Shown here one piece after another: positions 44,348 through 53,831 of a DNA stretch of 64,000 bases (positions within the stretch are counted from its first letter, which is position 1; every line of letters begins with the position of its first letter). The stretch is taken from the NCBI GenBank assembly GCA_023393455.1, contig JAEWLJ010000017.1:62001-126000 (forward strand), written 5' to 3'. The notes below the pieces were generated by a model. The model saw only the letters and a list, made by a program, of their open reading frames with translations, was not told the DNA's origin and ran no database searches. This DNA comes from Methanobacteriota archaeon (GTDB taxonomy: Archaea; Halobacteriota; Methanomicrobia; Methanomicrobiales; Methanoculleaceae). The translations under genes and the position numbers were made by a program.

Positions 44348-44773
44348 ATGAAGAACATCATCGAAACCCTGGAGGACTCCGAGAACCTCGCCGTTTTTCT
44401 CGATCTGGTCAGGATAGCGGGGATGGAACCGATGCTCCGTGAGAGGGGGCCGTTCACGGTCTTCGTCCCGACGGACGAGGCGTTCTCGCGGGTCCAGAAG
44501 GAGCGGATGGATGAGATACGGCAGGATGCGGATAAACTCCTCCTCATCGTGAGTTACCACGTCGTGCCGGGGCGGTTGGCCTCGGAGGATCTCCGGAGCA
44601 TCGCCGCCGTCCGGTCGAGCCTCGGGACGGATCTCGTCATACGGTCCTCCGACCGGGGAATCACCGTCAACAGTGTCCCACTCGTCGATACCGACGCGTT
44701 CTGCACCAACGGGATCTGCCACGCGATAGCGTCGGCGCTCGTCCCGCCGACACTGGAGATCGTCACCCCCTGA
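44348..44773 (+). CDS. Fasciclin-domain protein 4, no signal peptide
   Basis: A 141-residue single FAS1 domain beginning MKNIIETLEDSENLAVFLDL, with FTVFVPTDEAFSRVQ (H1), VSYHVVPGRLAS and CTNGICHAIASALVP (H2). It is closest by eye to fasciclin gene 3. Like the other three it lacks any export signal. It ends 5 bases before the convergent UV endonuclease gene. Confidence 0.87.
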   Translation: MKNIIETLEDSENLAVFLDLVRIAGMEPMLRERGPFTVFVPTDEAFSRVQKERMDEIRQDADKLLLIVSYHVVPGRLASEDLRSIAAVRSSLGTDLVIRSSDRGITVNSVPLVDTDAFCTNGICHAIASALVPPTLEIVTP

Positions 44774-44778
44774 TCGGG

Positions 44779-45683
44779 CTACCGCTCTCGCGGCAGGCGG
44801 AACCGCCCGTCCCGCCGGGCGATCCCGACGGCGGCAAGGGCACTCTTCTCCTTATCCTTGATCTCGAGCATGATGTCCATATCCGCCGGTGCGGTCGCGG
44901 CGAGGAACCGCTCGAAGTCGGCAGCATCAAGGCTCTCCGCGTGCCGGCCCTTTCGCCCGCCGGGCATCGGGGTGCTGTAATCGACCATCGGGATGCCGTC
45001 GCGGGGTCGCCAGGTCGCGCCGGAGAGTTCGACCGCTTCGGCTACCGTTACGCCGGAGGGATTGACCTGGTGGTGGAAGGCGTCGAAGAGCACCGGGATG
45101 CCGGTCTCCTCGTGGATGCGGAGGCAGTCGGCCAGGGTGTACCGCGAGTCATCGTTCTCGACGACCAGCCGACGGATGACGCACTCGTCGAGCCCTGAAT
45201 AGACGTTCGTGAACCGCATCATGACGGATTCGGGGTCGCCGTAGACCCCGCCGATGTGGATCTGGATCTTCGCGGTCCCATCGAGGTGCATGGCGTCGAG
45301 AAGGGCGGCGTGGTAGCGGAGTTCCGCGACGCTCCGCTCAACGATACCGGGGTCTTTCGCGTTGATGACGACGAACTGGTCGGGGTGCATGGAGATCCGC
45401 ATATCGTGCTCGCGAACGAACCGGCCGATCTCGCGAAACCTCTCCGCGAAGGCCCCCTGCCAGTCGGCGGTGCAGACCGGGTGCGATGCGAACGGCACGA
45501 GGCCGGAGCCGATCCGGAAGAAGAGGAGCACTCTTTGAGATTGAAGTGGAGGATCTCCCCAAGGCACCTGAGATTCTCCCGGACGGTCTCCTCCAGCCGT
45601 TCGCCGGAGTAGGAGGAGAGCCGGAACGTGCGGCCCGAAGAGCAGCCGATGCTCCGGTTGATGCACGGGTAGCCGATCTTCAT
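44779..45683 (-). pseudogene. uvsE: UV damage endonuclease (UvsE/UVDE) with a one-base frameshift
   Basis: A TIM-barrel endonuclease that nicks 5' to UV photoproducts. The N-terminus [20 protein letters not shown] starts at 45683; after ILHFNLK the sequence continues in the +1-related frame with [17 protein letters not shown], then [27 protein letters not shown] and LFDAFHHQVNPSG, carrying the metal ligands. Adding a single base near 45536 restores one 301-residue protein of normal length. So the gene is either recently inactivated or contains a sequencing error; everything else is intact. Confidence 0.85.
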
Positions 45684-45717
45684 GGCTCTCCCGGGTGATC
45701 CCGGACAGGCATCAACC

Positions 45718-46602
45718 TTACCTACAGGTATATGTGCCCTCGCTCTCGGCGACGAACCCCTCGCGGGCGAGGTCGCCGAGGATCCGCTTCACCCGCCCCG
45801 GCTCTTCGCAGAGCCGGAGGATCATCTCCTTCTCCGTGACCGTCCCTTCATCGAGGACGAGCGCGAGGATTCGCCCCCTGATCTGGCGGTCGGAACCCTC
45901 GAACCGGCTCTGCCGGGAGTAGGACGCGCTCCTCCGGTTCGGGTTCGCCGTCCGCTTCTTCAAGACCGTACCGTAGTCCATCATCGCGCTGTACCACTCC
46001 CGCGGGTTCTCGCGGTAGAGGGCCAGTTCGACGAGCGGGAGGATCTCGTCGTCCCGGACGCCTTCCCGGTCCTGGAAGAAGAAGTGGATGAAGATCCGCC
46101 GGATGTTCGTCTCGATGTAGACGACCGGCATGTTGAACGCATACGCAACAATCGCCGCCGCGGTCGCCTTCCCGATCCCGGGGAAGGTCGCGAGCGTCTC
46201 GACGTCGGCGGGGAGCCTGCCGCCGTACTCCTCCGTCACGCGCCGCGCGGTCTCCTGGAGCGCGATTGCCCGGCGATTGTAGCCCATCCCCTGCCAGGCG
46301 AGGAGCACCTCACTTCTGGGGGCACGGGCAAGGCTCCCGAAGCCCGGGAACTGCTCGATGAACTCCTGGTACTTCACGGCGACCCGCTCGACCTGCGTCT
46401 GCTGGAGCATGATCTCGGAGACCAGGATCCGGTAGGGATCGGTGGTGTGCCGCCAGGGGAGGTCGCGGCCGTGGACCCGGAAGTAGGAGAGGATGAGGTC
46501 GCGGAAGAGAGCGATGGTCTCTGGCGTGGGCCCGTGCGCCCGGGTCTCTTCGAGGATCCGCTGTTCGAGGTCGTTCTGGTCGGGGTCGAGGCTACCGATC
46601 AC
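45718..46602 (-). CDS. MutY-like DNA glycosylase without iron-sulfur ligands
   Basis: A 294-residue helix-hairpin-helix glycosylase of the MutY/Nth superfamily. [20 protein letters not shown] and QQTQVERV match MutY (catalytic Glu63), and [20 protein letters not shown] is the HhH motif. Two departures: the position of the catalytic Asp in MutY (LDGNVKR) reads YIETNIRR, with Glu164; and the four Cys that hold the 4Fe-4S cluster are absent, replaced by [22 protein letters not shown]-terminal winged-helix-like tail follows. GTG 46602 is chosen as the start because upstream residues are not family-like. Confidence 0.82.
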   Translation of the reverse strand: MIGSLDPDQNDLEQRILEETRAHGPTPETIALFRDLILSYFRVHGRDLPWRHTTDPYRILVSEIMLQQTQVERVAVKYQEFIEQFPGFGSLARAPRSEVLLAWQGMGYNRRAIALQETARRVTEEYGGRLPADVETLATFPGIGKATAAAIVAYAFNMPVVYIETNIRRIFIHFFFQDREGVRDDEILPLVELALYRENPREWYSAMMDYGTVLKKRTANPNRRSASYSRQSRFEGSDRQIRGRILALVLDEGTVTEKEMILRLCEEPGRVKRILGDLAREGFVAESEGTYTCR

Positions 46603-46951
46603 GGTATATCGTTTGTCTGACAGGGGCAAATAGGTTGGGCCGGGGGGTGGAGGAGTATCCCACGCGTATGAATGTAAATAGGTTCGCTGAACCAGAACAA
46701 GAATGATGTAGTTACAGCCTTCTCTGGAAAACGGGCTTGAATATTCGCCGTTCTGTTTTCGCATGCCCGTGAACGGCTTTCCAGTTGGTATCCCCACGGT
46801 CCAGTGTATCGGGGCCGCCGGGGTAGATCGCAATTCAGGTAATCTTCTTACAAACTGCAGAGTTTTAATCCCTACAGATGTGATAAGAGGTCTTTTGGGC
46901 ACGGAGGCCGCTCCAATAACCCGTTCTCACAGCGCGCCCCGACGAGCCTCT
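46603..46951. other. Intergenic region, nothing recognised
   Basis: About 350 bases upstream of the MutY-like gene and downstream of the helicase gene. The minus frame stays open into this stretch but does not look like protein. An AT-richer patch near 46660-46680 may carry promoter elements. Confidence 0.4.
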
Positions 46952-49900
46952 TCACTCCATCCGCGCCCGCATCACCGTGAGCCGGACGCCCGACTCGCCT
47001 TCGATCTCGAATGTCCGCGTATCGCCGTGCACCCGGCAGAACTCCTGCAGGTCGAGCATATGCCGGAACCCCGCCGCCGCCTTCTCGTTCTGCACCAGTT
47101 CAAGCGGCGGCTCTAAGAGCGGCCGGGGCAGGAAGACCACGCACTTCGCCCGGCTCCGGGTCAGGGATACGTTCAGGCGGTTTCTGCTGTAGATGAACTC
47201 GGCCTCGCGAAGGGCGGTCTCGACGTCGCTCACGCCGTAACTGATGATCGCGCTCTCTGCCTCCTGTCCCTGCATCTTGTCGACGGTGTCCACGAACGGC
47301 GGATACTTCCAGATCTGCACCCCGGCGAGACCGGTCTTGATGGCGCCGATCTGGGCGTGGTGCGGGCTGACGATGAAGAGCCCGTGCCGCCAGAACCGGT
47401 AATCTCCGTCCTCCGTCGCCGGATACCGTTCTCCCGAACCGGGATCGACGAGCCGCTCCCGGAGCGCTCCGGCGAGCCGGGCGACCAGCGCCGCCTCGAC
47501 CGGGTTCTCCACTGTCGTCCGGACGCCCTCGAGGACGCAGAGCACGAGCGGGTATGCCGGATCGATGGCCCACTCCACCCACTCCTCCAGCGGCGGAGCC
47601 GGCGCGAGGGCGATCCGCTGCCCCGAGATCGCGTCGGTTGCGGGAGCGTAGCCGGTGCCGTAGAGCGTCTCCGCCGGGAACCCCGAGAGGGTGCGGTTCA
47701 TCCGCCAGTTCTCCTGGAGCTGGCAGGTGTAGACCGGGCGGGCGGGGTCGTCGCGGTGCCGGAGGTAGGCGAAGACGGAGTCCTCGAGCCCGGGGAGGCC
47801 GTCAGCCGGTGCGGGATACGCCCCCTGGACAACCGGCGGAAGCTGGAGGTCGTCCCCCGCGAGGACGAGCCGGCCGGCCGGCCCGAGCATCGGGAGCACC
47901 ATCGCGAGCTCCGCCGCCCGCATCTGCGACGCTTCGTCGACGATCAAGATATCGAGGGACGGGAGTGACTTCTCGAGTTTTGCGAACCCGTGCACCGTCC
48001 CGCCGAGGAGGAGGCCAGGGTAGCCGACGACGGTCTCCGCCCGGTCGTGAGCCAGCACCTCGAGGCTCCGCTCCCCGCCGGGCGTCCGGATATCCCCCAG
48101 TTTGTAGATCGGCAGACCGGCAGCAAGGCCGAACTCGTCGACCGAGGCCTGCACCTTGACGAGCAGGTTCTCGACGGCCGCGTGAGTGAACGCCGCGACT
48201 CCCACACGGATCCGCTCCCCGTGCGCCCGCCGGGCTTTGACGAGCGAGAGGATGGTCGTCGCGAGGAAGTGCGTCTTCCCGGTTCCGGGCGGCCCCCAGA
48301 CCAGGGTCAGGCGGTTCTCCGTCACGTGGGAGAACGCCGTATTCTGGCTTCTCGTGAACCCTGCCTCGCGGGCGAACCGCCCGGCGTCGGCGGCGACCCC
48401 TCGGGGCTCACCGGTCGGCGCGGCGAACCCCCGCGGGTCACAGAGGAGACGAATGAAGTCGTTCTCCGGCTGCTCGTCGAGAGCGAGGAGGCGGTCGACG
48501 TAGCGCGGCGCGATGAAGTCCGTGAACCGGGGGTGCAGCACCGCGAGATCGCCCTCGTCAAACGGCGGGTGATCCCGGGAGTAGGCCACCTCCAGCACGA
48601 GCCCCCTGACCTCCCCGGCCGTCCGGTCGACGATGGTGTCGCGGACCCTCGCGAAACAGACCCCGCTGTTCCTGGGGTTCGGGCTGCTCCGGTAGCGGAG
48701 GTCGTCGAACGCCTGCTCCGCCTCCTCGCCCGCCTCGCCTTCCGGCACGAGGAGGTAACTGAACGCCCGTGACTGCTCGAAGAGTGCGAGATCCAGGGGG
48801 CCGAGCACCTTCCAGAAGTTCCCCTCGCTCTTCATGAGGGGGATGCTAACACCGTCCCGGACCCTTGCCGCCCGCGGCCCGCTCCGCAGTTCCTGCACCT
48901 GCCGGGCACCCATCGTCGACTCGTACTCTGCGATGAAGAGGAGGCGGGATATCTCGGGCGTCGCAGCGTCCCAGGAACCCGGGAACCGGAACTTCTCCGC
49001 CCACCGCACGAGTTTCTCCTTCGTCCGTTCGCGGAGCCCGTCGAGGACGCTCCCCGCGGCGAGCAGGCGGCGCGAGACCTCCTGCCGGACCCAGTCGAGA
49101 GCCTCCGGCCGGTTCCCGTGCCATGCCATGATGATGGCGTCGCTCTTCATGGCGTTACCGTGCTCGCCCCAGAAGAGGGAGCTCGCATCAAGCCGGTACG
49201 CGAACCGGGAGGAGGGGATCGCCGCGAGGACCTCGGGCAGGCGGAGGGTGAACGGGACGGGAAGCGCGAGCAGCCGCCGGATCTCCCTTGTCAGGGCGAC
49301 GATCGGGAAGGAAACGGACGTACTTGGGTGGCTTGACCCAAGAGCGATGCCGGGATCCTGGTAGTAGAACCGCAGCCTGAGAGCGTCCGCGGCCGTTACG
49401 GGGTCGTCGAGCGCCTCTTCGAGCAGGCGAGTGAAGAGTTCCTCCTCGTAGGTGTCGTAGACGTAGGTCTGCACCGACTCCTGTTCAGCCCAGTCGCGGC
49501 CCCGGTTGTAGTCGTCGACGGTCGTGAGTTCCGCGGCGAGAGCCCGGAAGAACTCCCGGCGCACCCGGGCACAGTCGCCGGGGTCTTTTGCGACATAGAT
49601 CGCTTCGTGCGACGGCGTCCCATAGACGGCCTTGCCCCTGCTCCGCCGGAACCCGAGGGCGTATACCCGGCCGGAGACGGGATCCTTCTGGAGCGTCAGG
49701 GTGACGGCGATATCCTCGTAGACGGGGAGTGCAAGCGAGGTCGCGGCGAGCGGAATGACCTCTCCCGTGGTGAGCGCCCGGACGGTCGCCCGCAGGCGGT
49801 CGCCCTGGCCGGCGAGCGACCCGCAGTTGTCGAGGCAGCCATCGCTCTCCGGATCGCGGAGGAGGTCGGCGAGGTCGGAGAGCGCGTTGATCGGGAGCCC

Positions 49901-50731
49901 GCCGTCCCACGGGGCTTCTCGAAGGTAACGTCGCCCGCCGGACGAGAGACCCGGGATCTGCGATACCGAGGAGGAGGCCTCCGCCTCAGCGCGGCAGTGG
50001 GCGTAGAACTCGCAGGACTCGCATCGCGACGTGAGGTGCCAGGGCACGTCCTCCGGAGGGGCGGCAAGGATACCCGGGAGGCGGTGGCGGAGGAACTCCT
50101 CGATCACCCGTCTGTTGAGGGAGAGGTCAAAGGGTTCCGGTTCGTCCTCCCCGTAGAGCCAGATCCCCGCGCGGTTCCGGTCGACCGGGAGATCGAGCCC
50201 GAGCAGGTCCAGGGCGTGATCGAGGATCAGGACGTACAGCGTCGCCTGGATTCGGTGGCTGACGCTGAGTTCTTCGCTTGCCTTGATATCGATGATCCGG
50301 AGAGACCCTTCTTTATCGGCCCTGATGAGATCGGGGCGGCAGGGGGAGAACCGGTGCATCCCGGGGTCGAGGCCGTAGTCCTGCAGGAAGTGGATCGAGG
50401 CCGGGATGGTCGTCTGGTAGATCGCCTCGCCCGGGGAGAGGAGAGGGAGGAGGTTGAAACTCTCCTCGATGGAGAACGACCTCTCGGAGATTGGCCCCGT
50501 CCCGTCCGGGATTCGTACCCTGCCCATGAGTTTCGTCCGGATCACCTCCTCCTCCCACCGGATGCCGGCATCGAGGAGGGCTCGCGTCACCGGGCTCGTA
50601 TCGATCGCGGCCGCCGGGATACCGGCTCTGGCACGCTCCTGCTCCGGGGTCGCGTGGTAGCGGAGATGGCGTTCGCAGTCGTGGTAGAAGAACCGGCCGA
50701 TGAGCGACGGGCTGAGGTTGAAGCGTGGCAT
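46952..50731 (-). CDS. Dna2-like fusion: Cas4-type Fe-S nuclease and superfamily 1 helicase
   Basis: A 1259-residue DNA-processing enzyme. The N-terminal 250 residues form a Cas4/RecB-like nuclease: RPDLIRADK (Asp134), LRIIDIKASE (Asp148, Lys150) and four Cys likely to hold a 4Fe-4S cluster (Cys19, then CESCEFYAHC with Cys237, Cys240, Cys246). The C-terminal half is an SF1B helicase: LVWGPPGTGKTHF (Walker A, near 810), ILIVDEASQM (Walker B, near 930), DTVDKMQGQEAE and RLNVSLTRSRAKC (motifs V-VI, near 1160-1190). Dna2 processes flaps and resects ends. It lies upstream of repair glycosylase genes on the same strand. Confidence 0.88.
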   Translation of the reverse strand: MPRFNLSPSLIGRFFYHDCERHLRYHATPEQERARAGIPAAAIDTSPVTRALLDAGIRWEEEVIRTKLMGRVRIPDGTGPISERSFSIEESFNLLPLLSPGEAIYQTTIPASIHFLQDYGLDPGMHRFSPCRPDLIRADKEGSLRIIDIKASEELSVSHRIQATLYVLILDHALDLLGLDLPVDRNRAGIWLYGEDEPEPFDLSLNRRVIEEFLRHRLPGILAAPPEDVPWHLTSRCESCEFYAHCRAEAEASSSVSQIPGLSSGGRRYLREAPWDGGLPINALSDLADLLRDPESDGCLDNCGSLAGQGDRLRATVRALTTGEVIPLAATSLALPVYEDIAVTLTLQKDPVSGRVYALGFRRSRGKAVYGTPSHEAIYVAKDPGDCARVRREFFRALAAELTTVDDYNRGRDWAEQESVQTYVYDTYEEELFTRLLEEALDDPVTAADALRLRFYYQDPGIALGSSHPSTSVSFPIVALTREIRRLLALPVPFTLRLPEVLAAIPSSRFAYRLDASSLFWGEHGNAMKSDAIIMAWHGNRPEALDWVRQEVSRRLLAAGSVLDGLRERTKEKLVRWAEKFRFPGSWDAATPEISRLLFIAEYESTMGARQVQELRSGPRAARVRDGVSIPLMKSEGNFWKVLGPLDLALFEQSRAFSYLLVPEGEAGEEAEQAFDDLRYRSSPNPRNSGVCFARVRDTIVDRTAGEVRGLVLEVAYSRDHPPFDEGDLAVLHPRFTDFIAPRYVDRLLALDEQPENDFIRLLCDPRGFAAPTGEPRGVAADAGRFAREAGFTRSQNTAFSHVTENRLTLVWGPPGTGKTHFLATTILSLVKARRAHGERIRVGVAAFTHAAVENLLVKVQASVDEFGLAAGLPIYKLGDIRTPGGERSLEVLAHDRAETVVGYPGLLLGGTVHGFAKLEKSLPSLDILIVDEASQMRAAELAMVLPMLGPAGRLVLAGDDLQLPPVVQGAYPAPADGLPGLEDSVFAYLRHRDDPARPVYTCQLQENWRMNRTLSGFPAETLYGTGYAPATDAISGQRIALAPAPPLEEWVEWAIDPAYPLVLCVLEGVRTTVENPVEAALVARLAGALRERLVDPGSGERYPATEDGDYRFWRHGLFIVSPHHAQIGAIKTGLAGVQIWKYPPFVDTVDKMQGQEAESAIISYGVSDVETALREAEFIYSRNRLNVSLTRSRAKCVVFLPRPLLEPPLELVQNEKAAAGFRHMLDLQEFCRVHGDTRTFEIEGESGVRLTVMRARME

Positions 50732-51036
50732 GGACGGACCCGGGGGAAGCCCCCGTTATGACTCATCTGTTTGTGCCGCCGCGGGAAAATGGTTGGTATT
50801 CGGGTTTTCTCGTGAGATCGAGGTTGTCCTAAAACCTCTTTTCCGGGAGGGGGACACCCCCTCCCGATCCCTCCCCCGAGTGGCGATATCCAACGGAAAG
50901 CCGTTGCATTCATCTGGCTCAGGATGTGGCTCAGATGACAGATTCCTGAGAATTATTGGCTCCGATAAGGGTATGCCGGAGGTTCGGAGAGCTTTTTGGG
51001 ATGACCACCCGGATAAACCCTTGCTGCTTCAGGTCT
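50732..51036. other. Intergenic region, nothing recognised
   Basis: About 305 bases between the helicase gene and the nucleotidyltransferase gene, both on the minus strand. No gene or RNA is seen; it presumably includes the helicase promoter. Confidence 0.4.
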
Positions 51037-51597
51037 TCAACCTTCGCCAATCAGCATCACCCCTGGTTCGTTGAGCACGTTCATGACGAACGGATCGCCC
51101 TCGGCGATCCTCTGATCCATCTCCTCTCTCGGGAAGAGAACATAGTTTATCTCTCTTCCAAGTGCTGCTTCTGTCTCCCGGACGACGGGCATCCGGAGGT
51201 CTTCATCAACATCCCCGACGATGAAGAGGTCGATGTCGCTTGTCGCACCAGCCTTTCCACTGGCGAAGGAGCCGAAGATGAAGACGGTATCGACGCCGCC
51301 GACGCCGGCGAGGCCTTCTCGTACGACCTTGGCCACTTCTTCGGTCTTGAGGATGATAGCAGTCAACTCGGGGTAGATCGGAAAATTCTTGTTTACCACG
51401 TAGTACCGCGCATTGCCGCGGCGGGTACTCGTCGGGAGGCCAATCTCCTCGAGGTTTGCGAGTTCCCGCCGGACAGCGTTGAGGTTCTCTCCGGTCATCC
51501 GCTGAACCTCTCGGAGATAGATCTCGCGCTCCGGGTTCAGGAGGAAGAGGATTCGGAGTTTCACCCGGGTCTTCGAGGGAATGAGCCGTTCGAGCAC
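51037..51597 (-). CDS. Winged-helix plus nucleotidyltransferase-domain protein
   Basis: A protein of about 186 residues. The N-terminal part is a winged helix (RVKLRILFLLNPEREIYLRE, QRMTGENLNAVRRELANLEE) and the C-terminal part a minimal nucleotidyltransferase with TVFIFGSFASGKAGATSDID (motif G-S-x10-D-x-D intact). Such proteins may be self-regulating antitoxins or modify RNA. GTG 51597 starts directly at the domain; a GTG at 51648 overlaps the upstream fasciclin stop (GTGA) and would add 17 residues, implying coupling. Confidence 0.8.
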   Translation of the reverse strand: MLERLIPSKTRVKLRILFLLNPEREIYLREVQRMTGENLNAVRRELANLEEIGLPTSTRRGNARYYVVNKNFPIYPELTAIILKTEEVAKVVREGLAGVGGVDTVFIFGSFASGKAGATSDIDLFIVGDVDEDLRMPVVRETEAALGREINYVLFPREEMDQRIAEGDPFVMNVLNEPGVMLIGEG

Positions 51598-51644
51598 GAA
51601 TACATATTGTATACGATACTCCGGTGCAGGGGCCGGACCGCCCC

Positions 51645-52265
51645 TCACCCGGTCACGTTCTCCGTCACATTCACAGCAGTCTCATTCTCCGTCGCGTTCA
51701 CGGCGACTTCGTCTGCCGGCAATAGGATCACGTCTGGCGGGATCATGACCGCATCGATGGCATGGATGACGCCGTTCGCGGCAGGGATATCTCTCCGGAC
51801 TATCCGTGCGCCGTTCACCGTCACGCTCTCGTCGGCGAAATCGACGGCGATCGGACTGCCCTGGACGGTTGGAACGGTATCGTTTGCAGCAATCCCGACT
51901 GCCGTATACCTCCCCGGAGCCATGTGGTAGAGCAGGGTCTCGGCGAGGATGCCCTTCGGGTCGTCGAAGAGTTCTGCCATCGCGGTCTCCGGGACCCGGC
52001 TGAACGCCTCGTCCGTCGGCGCGAAGACGGTGTAGGGCCCCGGTCCGGCGAGCGTCCCCCCGAGTCCGGCGGTATCGAGCGCCCGGGCGAACGCCGAGAA
52101 GTTGCCGTCCTGGGCCAGCACCTCGCCGACCGTCAGGTTCTCGCCGACCGGCGTCTCGTTCGTCCGGTTCAGGCCGCCGTCTCCCTGCGGGCCCGTGCAG
52201 CCGCAGATGAGAACCGCCGCCCCGATAGCCAGAACGGATATGAACAGCGTGTAGTTCGTTCGCAT
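51645..52265 (-). CDS. Fasciclin-domain lipoprotein
   Basis: A 206-residue exported FAS1 protein. The signal peptide ends in lipobox VLICGC (Cys23); the FAS1 domain (about 45-185) has YTVFAPTDEAFSRVP (H1), LLYHMAPGRYTA and ANGVIHAIDAVMIPP (H2), with an Asn-Glu-rich tail holding several NxT sequons. In contrast to the four at 42.7-44.8 kb it is clearly lipid-anchored on the outer surface and probably adhesive. Confidence 0.88.
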   Translation of the reverse strand: MRTNYTLFISVLAIGAAVLICGCTGPQGDGGLNRTNETPVGENLTVGEVLAQDGNFSAFARALDTAGLGGTLAGPGPYTVFAPTDEAFSRVPETAMAELFDDPKGILAETLLYHMAPGRYTAVGIAANDTVPTVQGSPIAVDFADESVTVNGARIVRRDIPAANGVIHAIDAVMIPPDVILLPADEVAVNATENETAVNVTENVTG

Positions 52266-52328
52266 GGCTCACCCTGAAGACTCTATGCTCCGTCCCTCCT
52301 CTCTCCCCCTACATAAAGTATCGGTCGC

Positions 52329-53786
52329 CTACTTCCAGAGCGTCAGGGTCGAGACGACGTGCCGGACGGGATCATAGACCCTGATGGTATCGTTGCCGGT
52401 ATCGGCGATGTACCAGAGTCCCCCGAGATCGGCGAGACCGCCCGGCTCGTTCAGCCTCGCGTCTCCCGAGAGCCCGTCCCGGAAGCCGCGGTCGCCCTCT
52501 CCTGCCTGGGTGAGGACCCACCCGGTCGCAAGATCGAACTGCTTGATCTTGTTGTTGCCGGCATCGGCGATGTAGAGCGACCCGTCGCTGTAGGCGATGC
52601 CCGTCGGGTGATCGATGCGCGCCATCCGGGCGATGGTGTCGAGATCGCCGAAGTCGTCGGGGGAGTGGCCGATGCGGGTCTCGACCATCCCCCGCTTGAT
52701 GCGGCGGATCGCGGAAGTCCCGCTGTCGGCGATGTAGAGCGCCTCGCCGTCGGTGGCGATCCCGGCAGGCCCGATGAAGGCGGCCTCTCCAGTTGGGCCG
52801 TCGACCAGCCCCTTCCGGCCCGACCCGGCATACGGCTCCACCTCGTGGGTGGCGAGATCCATCCGCCAGATCTGGTCTGCTCCCGCCATCGCGATGTAGA
52901 GATGGCCGCCGAGCAGTGCGAGATCCCGCGGCGCGTTCAGCGCGGTCCCGGTTCCCGGCCCGCCGGACGAAAGGGCGGCAAGCCCCGTCCCGGCGATCGT
53001 CGCGACCTCCCGCTCCGTCCATGAGACCCGGCGGATCGTGTGGTTCCCGGTATCCGCAACATAGAGGATACCCGCCTCTTCGTCGAATGCGAGGCCTTCC
53101 GGGAGGTAGAAGGCAGCCTCGTTGAACGATCCGTCGGCGTTTCCGGCAGCCCCGGTCCCGATCGTCTCCAGGATCTTTCCTTTGGGATCGGCGACGACGA
53201 TCCGGTTGTGGCCGGTGTCGCTGATGAAGAGGCGCATCCCGGGGTTGTCCGCCGCTACCTTGACGGGGCGATACAGGCTCGTCTCCCGTGTCGTCTCCGG
53301 AGCGGTTCCCGACGGCAACCGCTCTCTTTCAAGCAGGCCCTGCTCTCCGAACTCCGCCGTAATCTGCTCGATCATCGGGCTAAGCCTCCCGTAAAGCCCT
53401 TCGGCGGCGGTCTTCCCGACAACGTTTCCCACCGGGTCGATGAGGACGAAGGTCGGCCAGTCCCGGATCCCGAAGGCTTCCCAGAGCCGTCGGTCGCGGT
53501 CGATGGCGACGGGATGCTCCAGCCCGGCGCGGTGCACGGCCTCCCGGAAGTTCCCGCCGACCGCGGCGGATTCAAACCCGGGATAATGAACCTCGACGAT
53601 CACCAGCCCGGGATGCCGCTCCTCGAGCCGCCGGAGATCCGGTGTCAGTCGCATACAGTTCGAACAGGTGAACGTCATAAAGGAGAGCAGCACCACCCTG
53701 CCGGCGAGATCGCGGAGAGAGAGAGGGCGGTCGACGTTGTGCCACTCGATACCGGGGGTGAGATCAGGGGCGGCCATCGGTCTCAT
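52329..53786 (-). CDS. Thioredoxin-like plus NHL-repeat protein (NHLRC2-like)
   Basis: A 485-residue protein. Residues 15-160 are a thioredoxin/TlpA-like domain with SFMTFTCSNCMRLTPDLRRL (Cys41-x2-Cys44) and RDWPTFVLIDPVGNVVGK. Residues about 170-480 are about six NHL blades (GLAFDEEAGILYVADTGNHT, GIATDGEALYIADSGTSAIR). This domain order resembles animal NHLRC2. No signal peptide is found, so a cytosolic redox role is more likely than an envelope one. Confidence 0.85.
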   Translation of the reverse strand: MRPMAAPDLTPGIEWHNVDRPLSLRDLAGRVVLLSFMTFTCSNCMRLTPDLRRLEERHPGLVIVEVHYPGFESAAVGGNFREAVHRAGLEHPVAIDRDRRLWEAFGIRDWPTFVLIDPVGNVVGKTAAEGLYGRLSPMIEQITAEFGEQGLLERERLPSGTAPETTRETSLYRPVKVAADNPGMRLFISDTGHNRIVVADPKGKILETIGTGAAGNADGSFNEAAFYLPEGLAFDEEAGILYVADTGNHTIRRVSWTEREVATIAGTGLAALSSGGPGTGTALNAPRDLALLGGHLYIAMAGADQIWRMDLATHEVEPYAGSGRKGLVDGPTGEAAFIGPAGIATDGEALYIADSGTSAIRRIKRGMVETRIGHSPDDFGDLDTIARMARIDHPTGIAYSDGSLYIADAGNNKIKQFDLATGWVLTQAGEGDRGFRDGLSGDARLNEPGGLADLGGLWYIADTGNDTIRVYDPVRHVVSTLTLWK

Positions 53787-53831
53787 GCGACACCCTGTAG
53801 CGCTTCAGAGTAATGAATGTTGGCGGGGACC

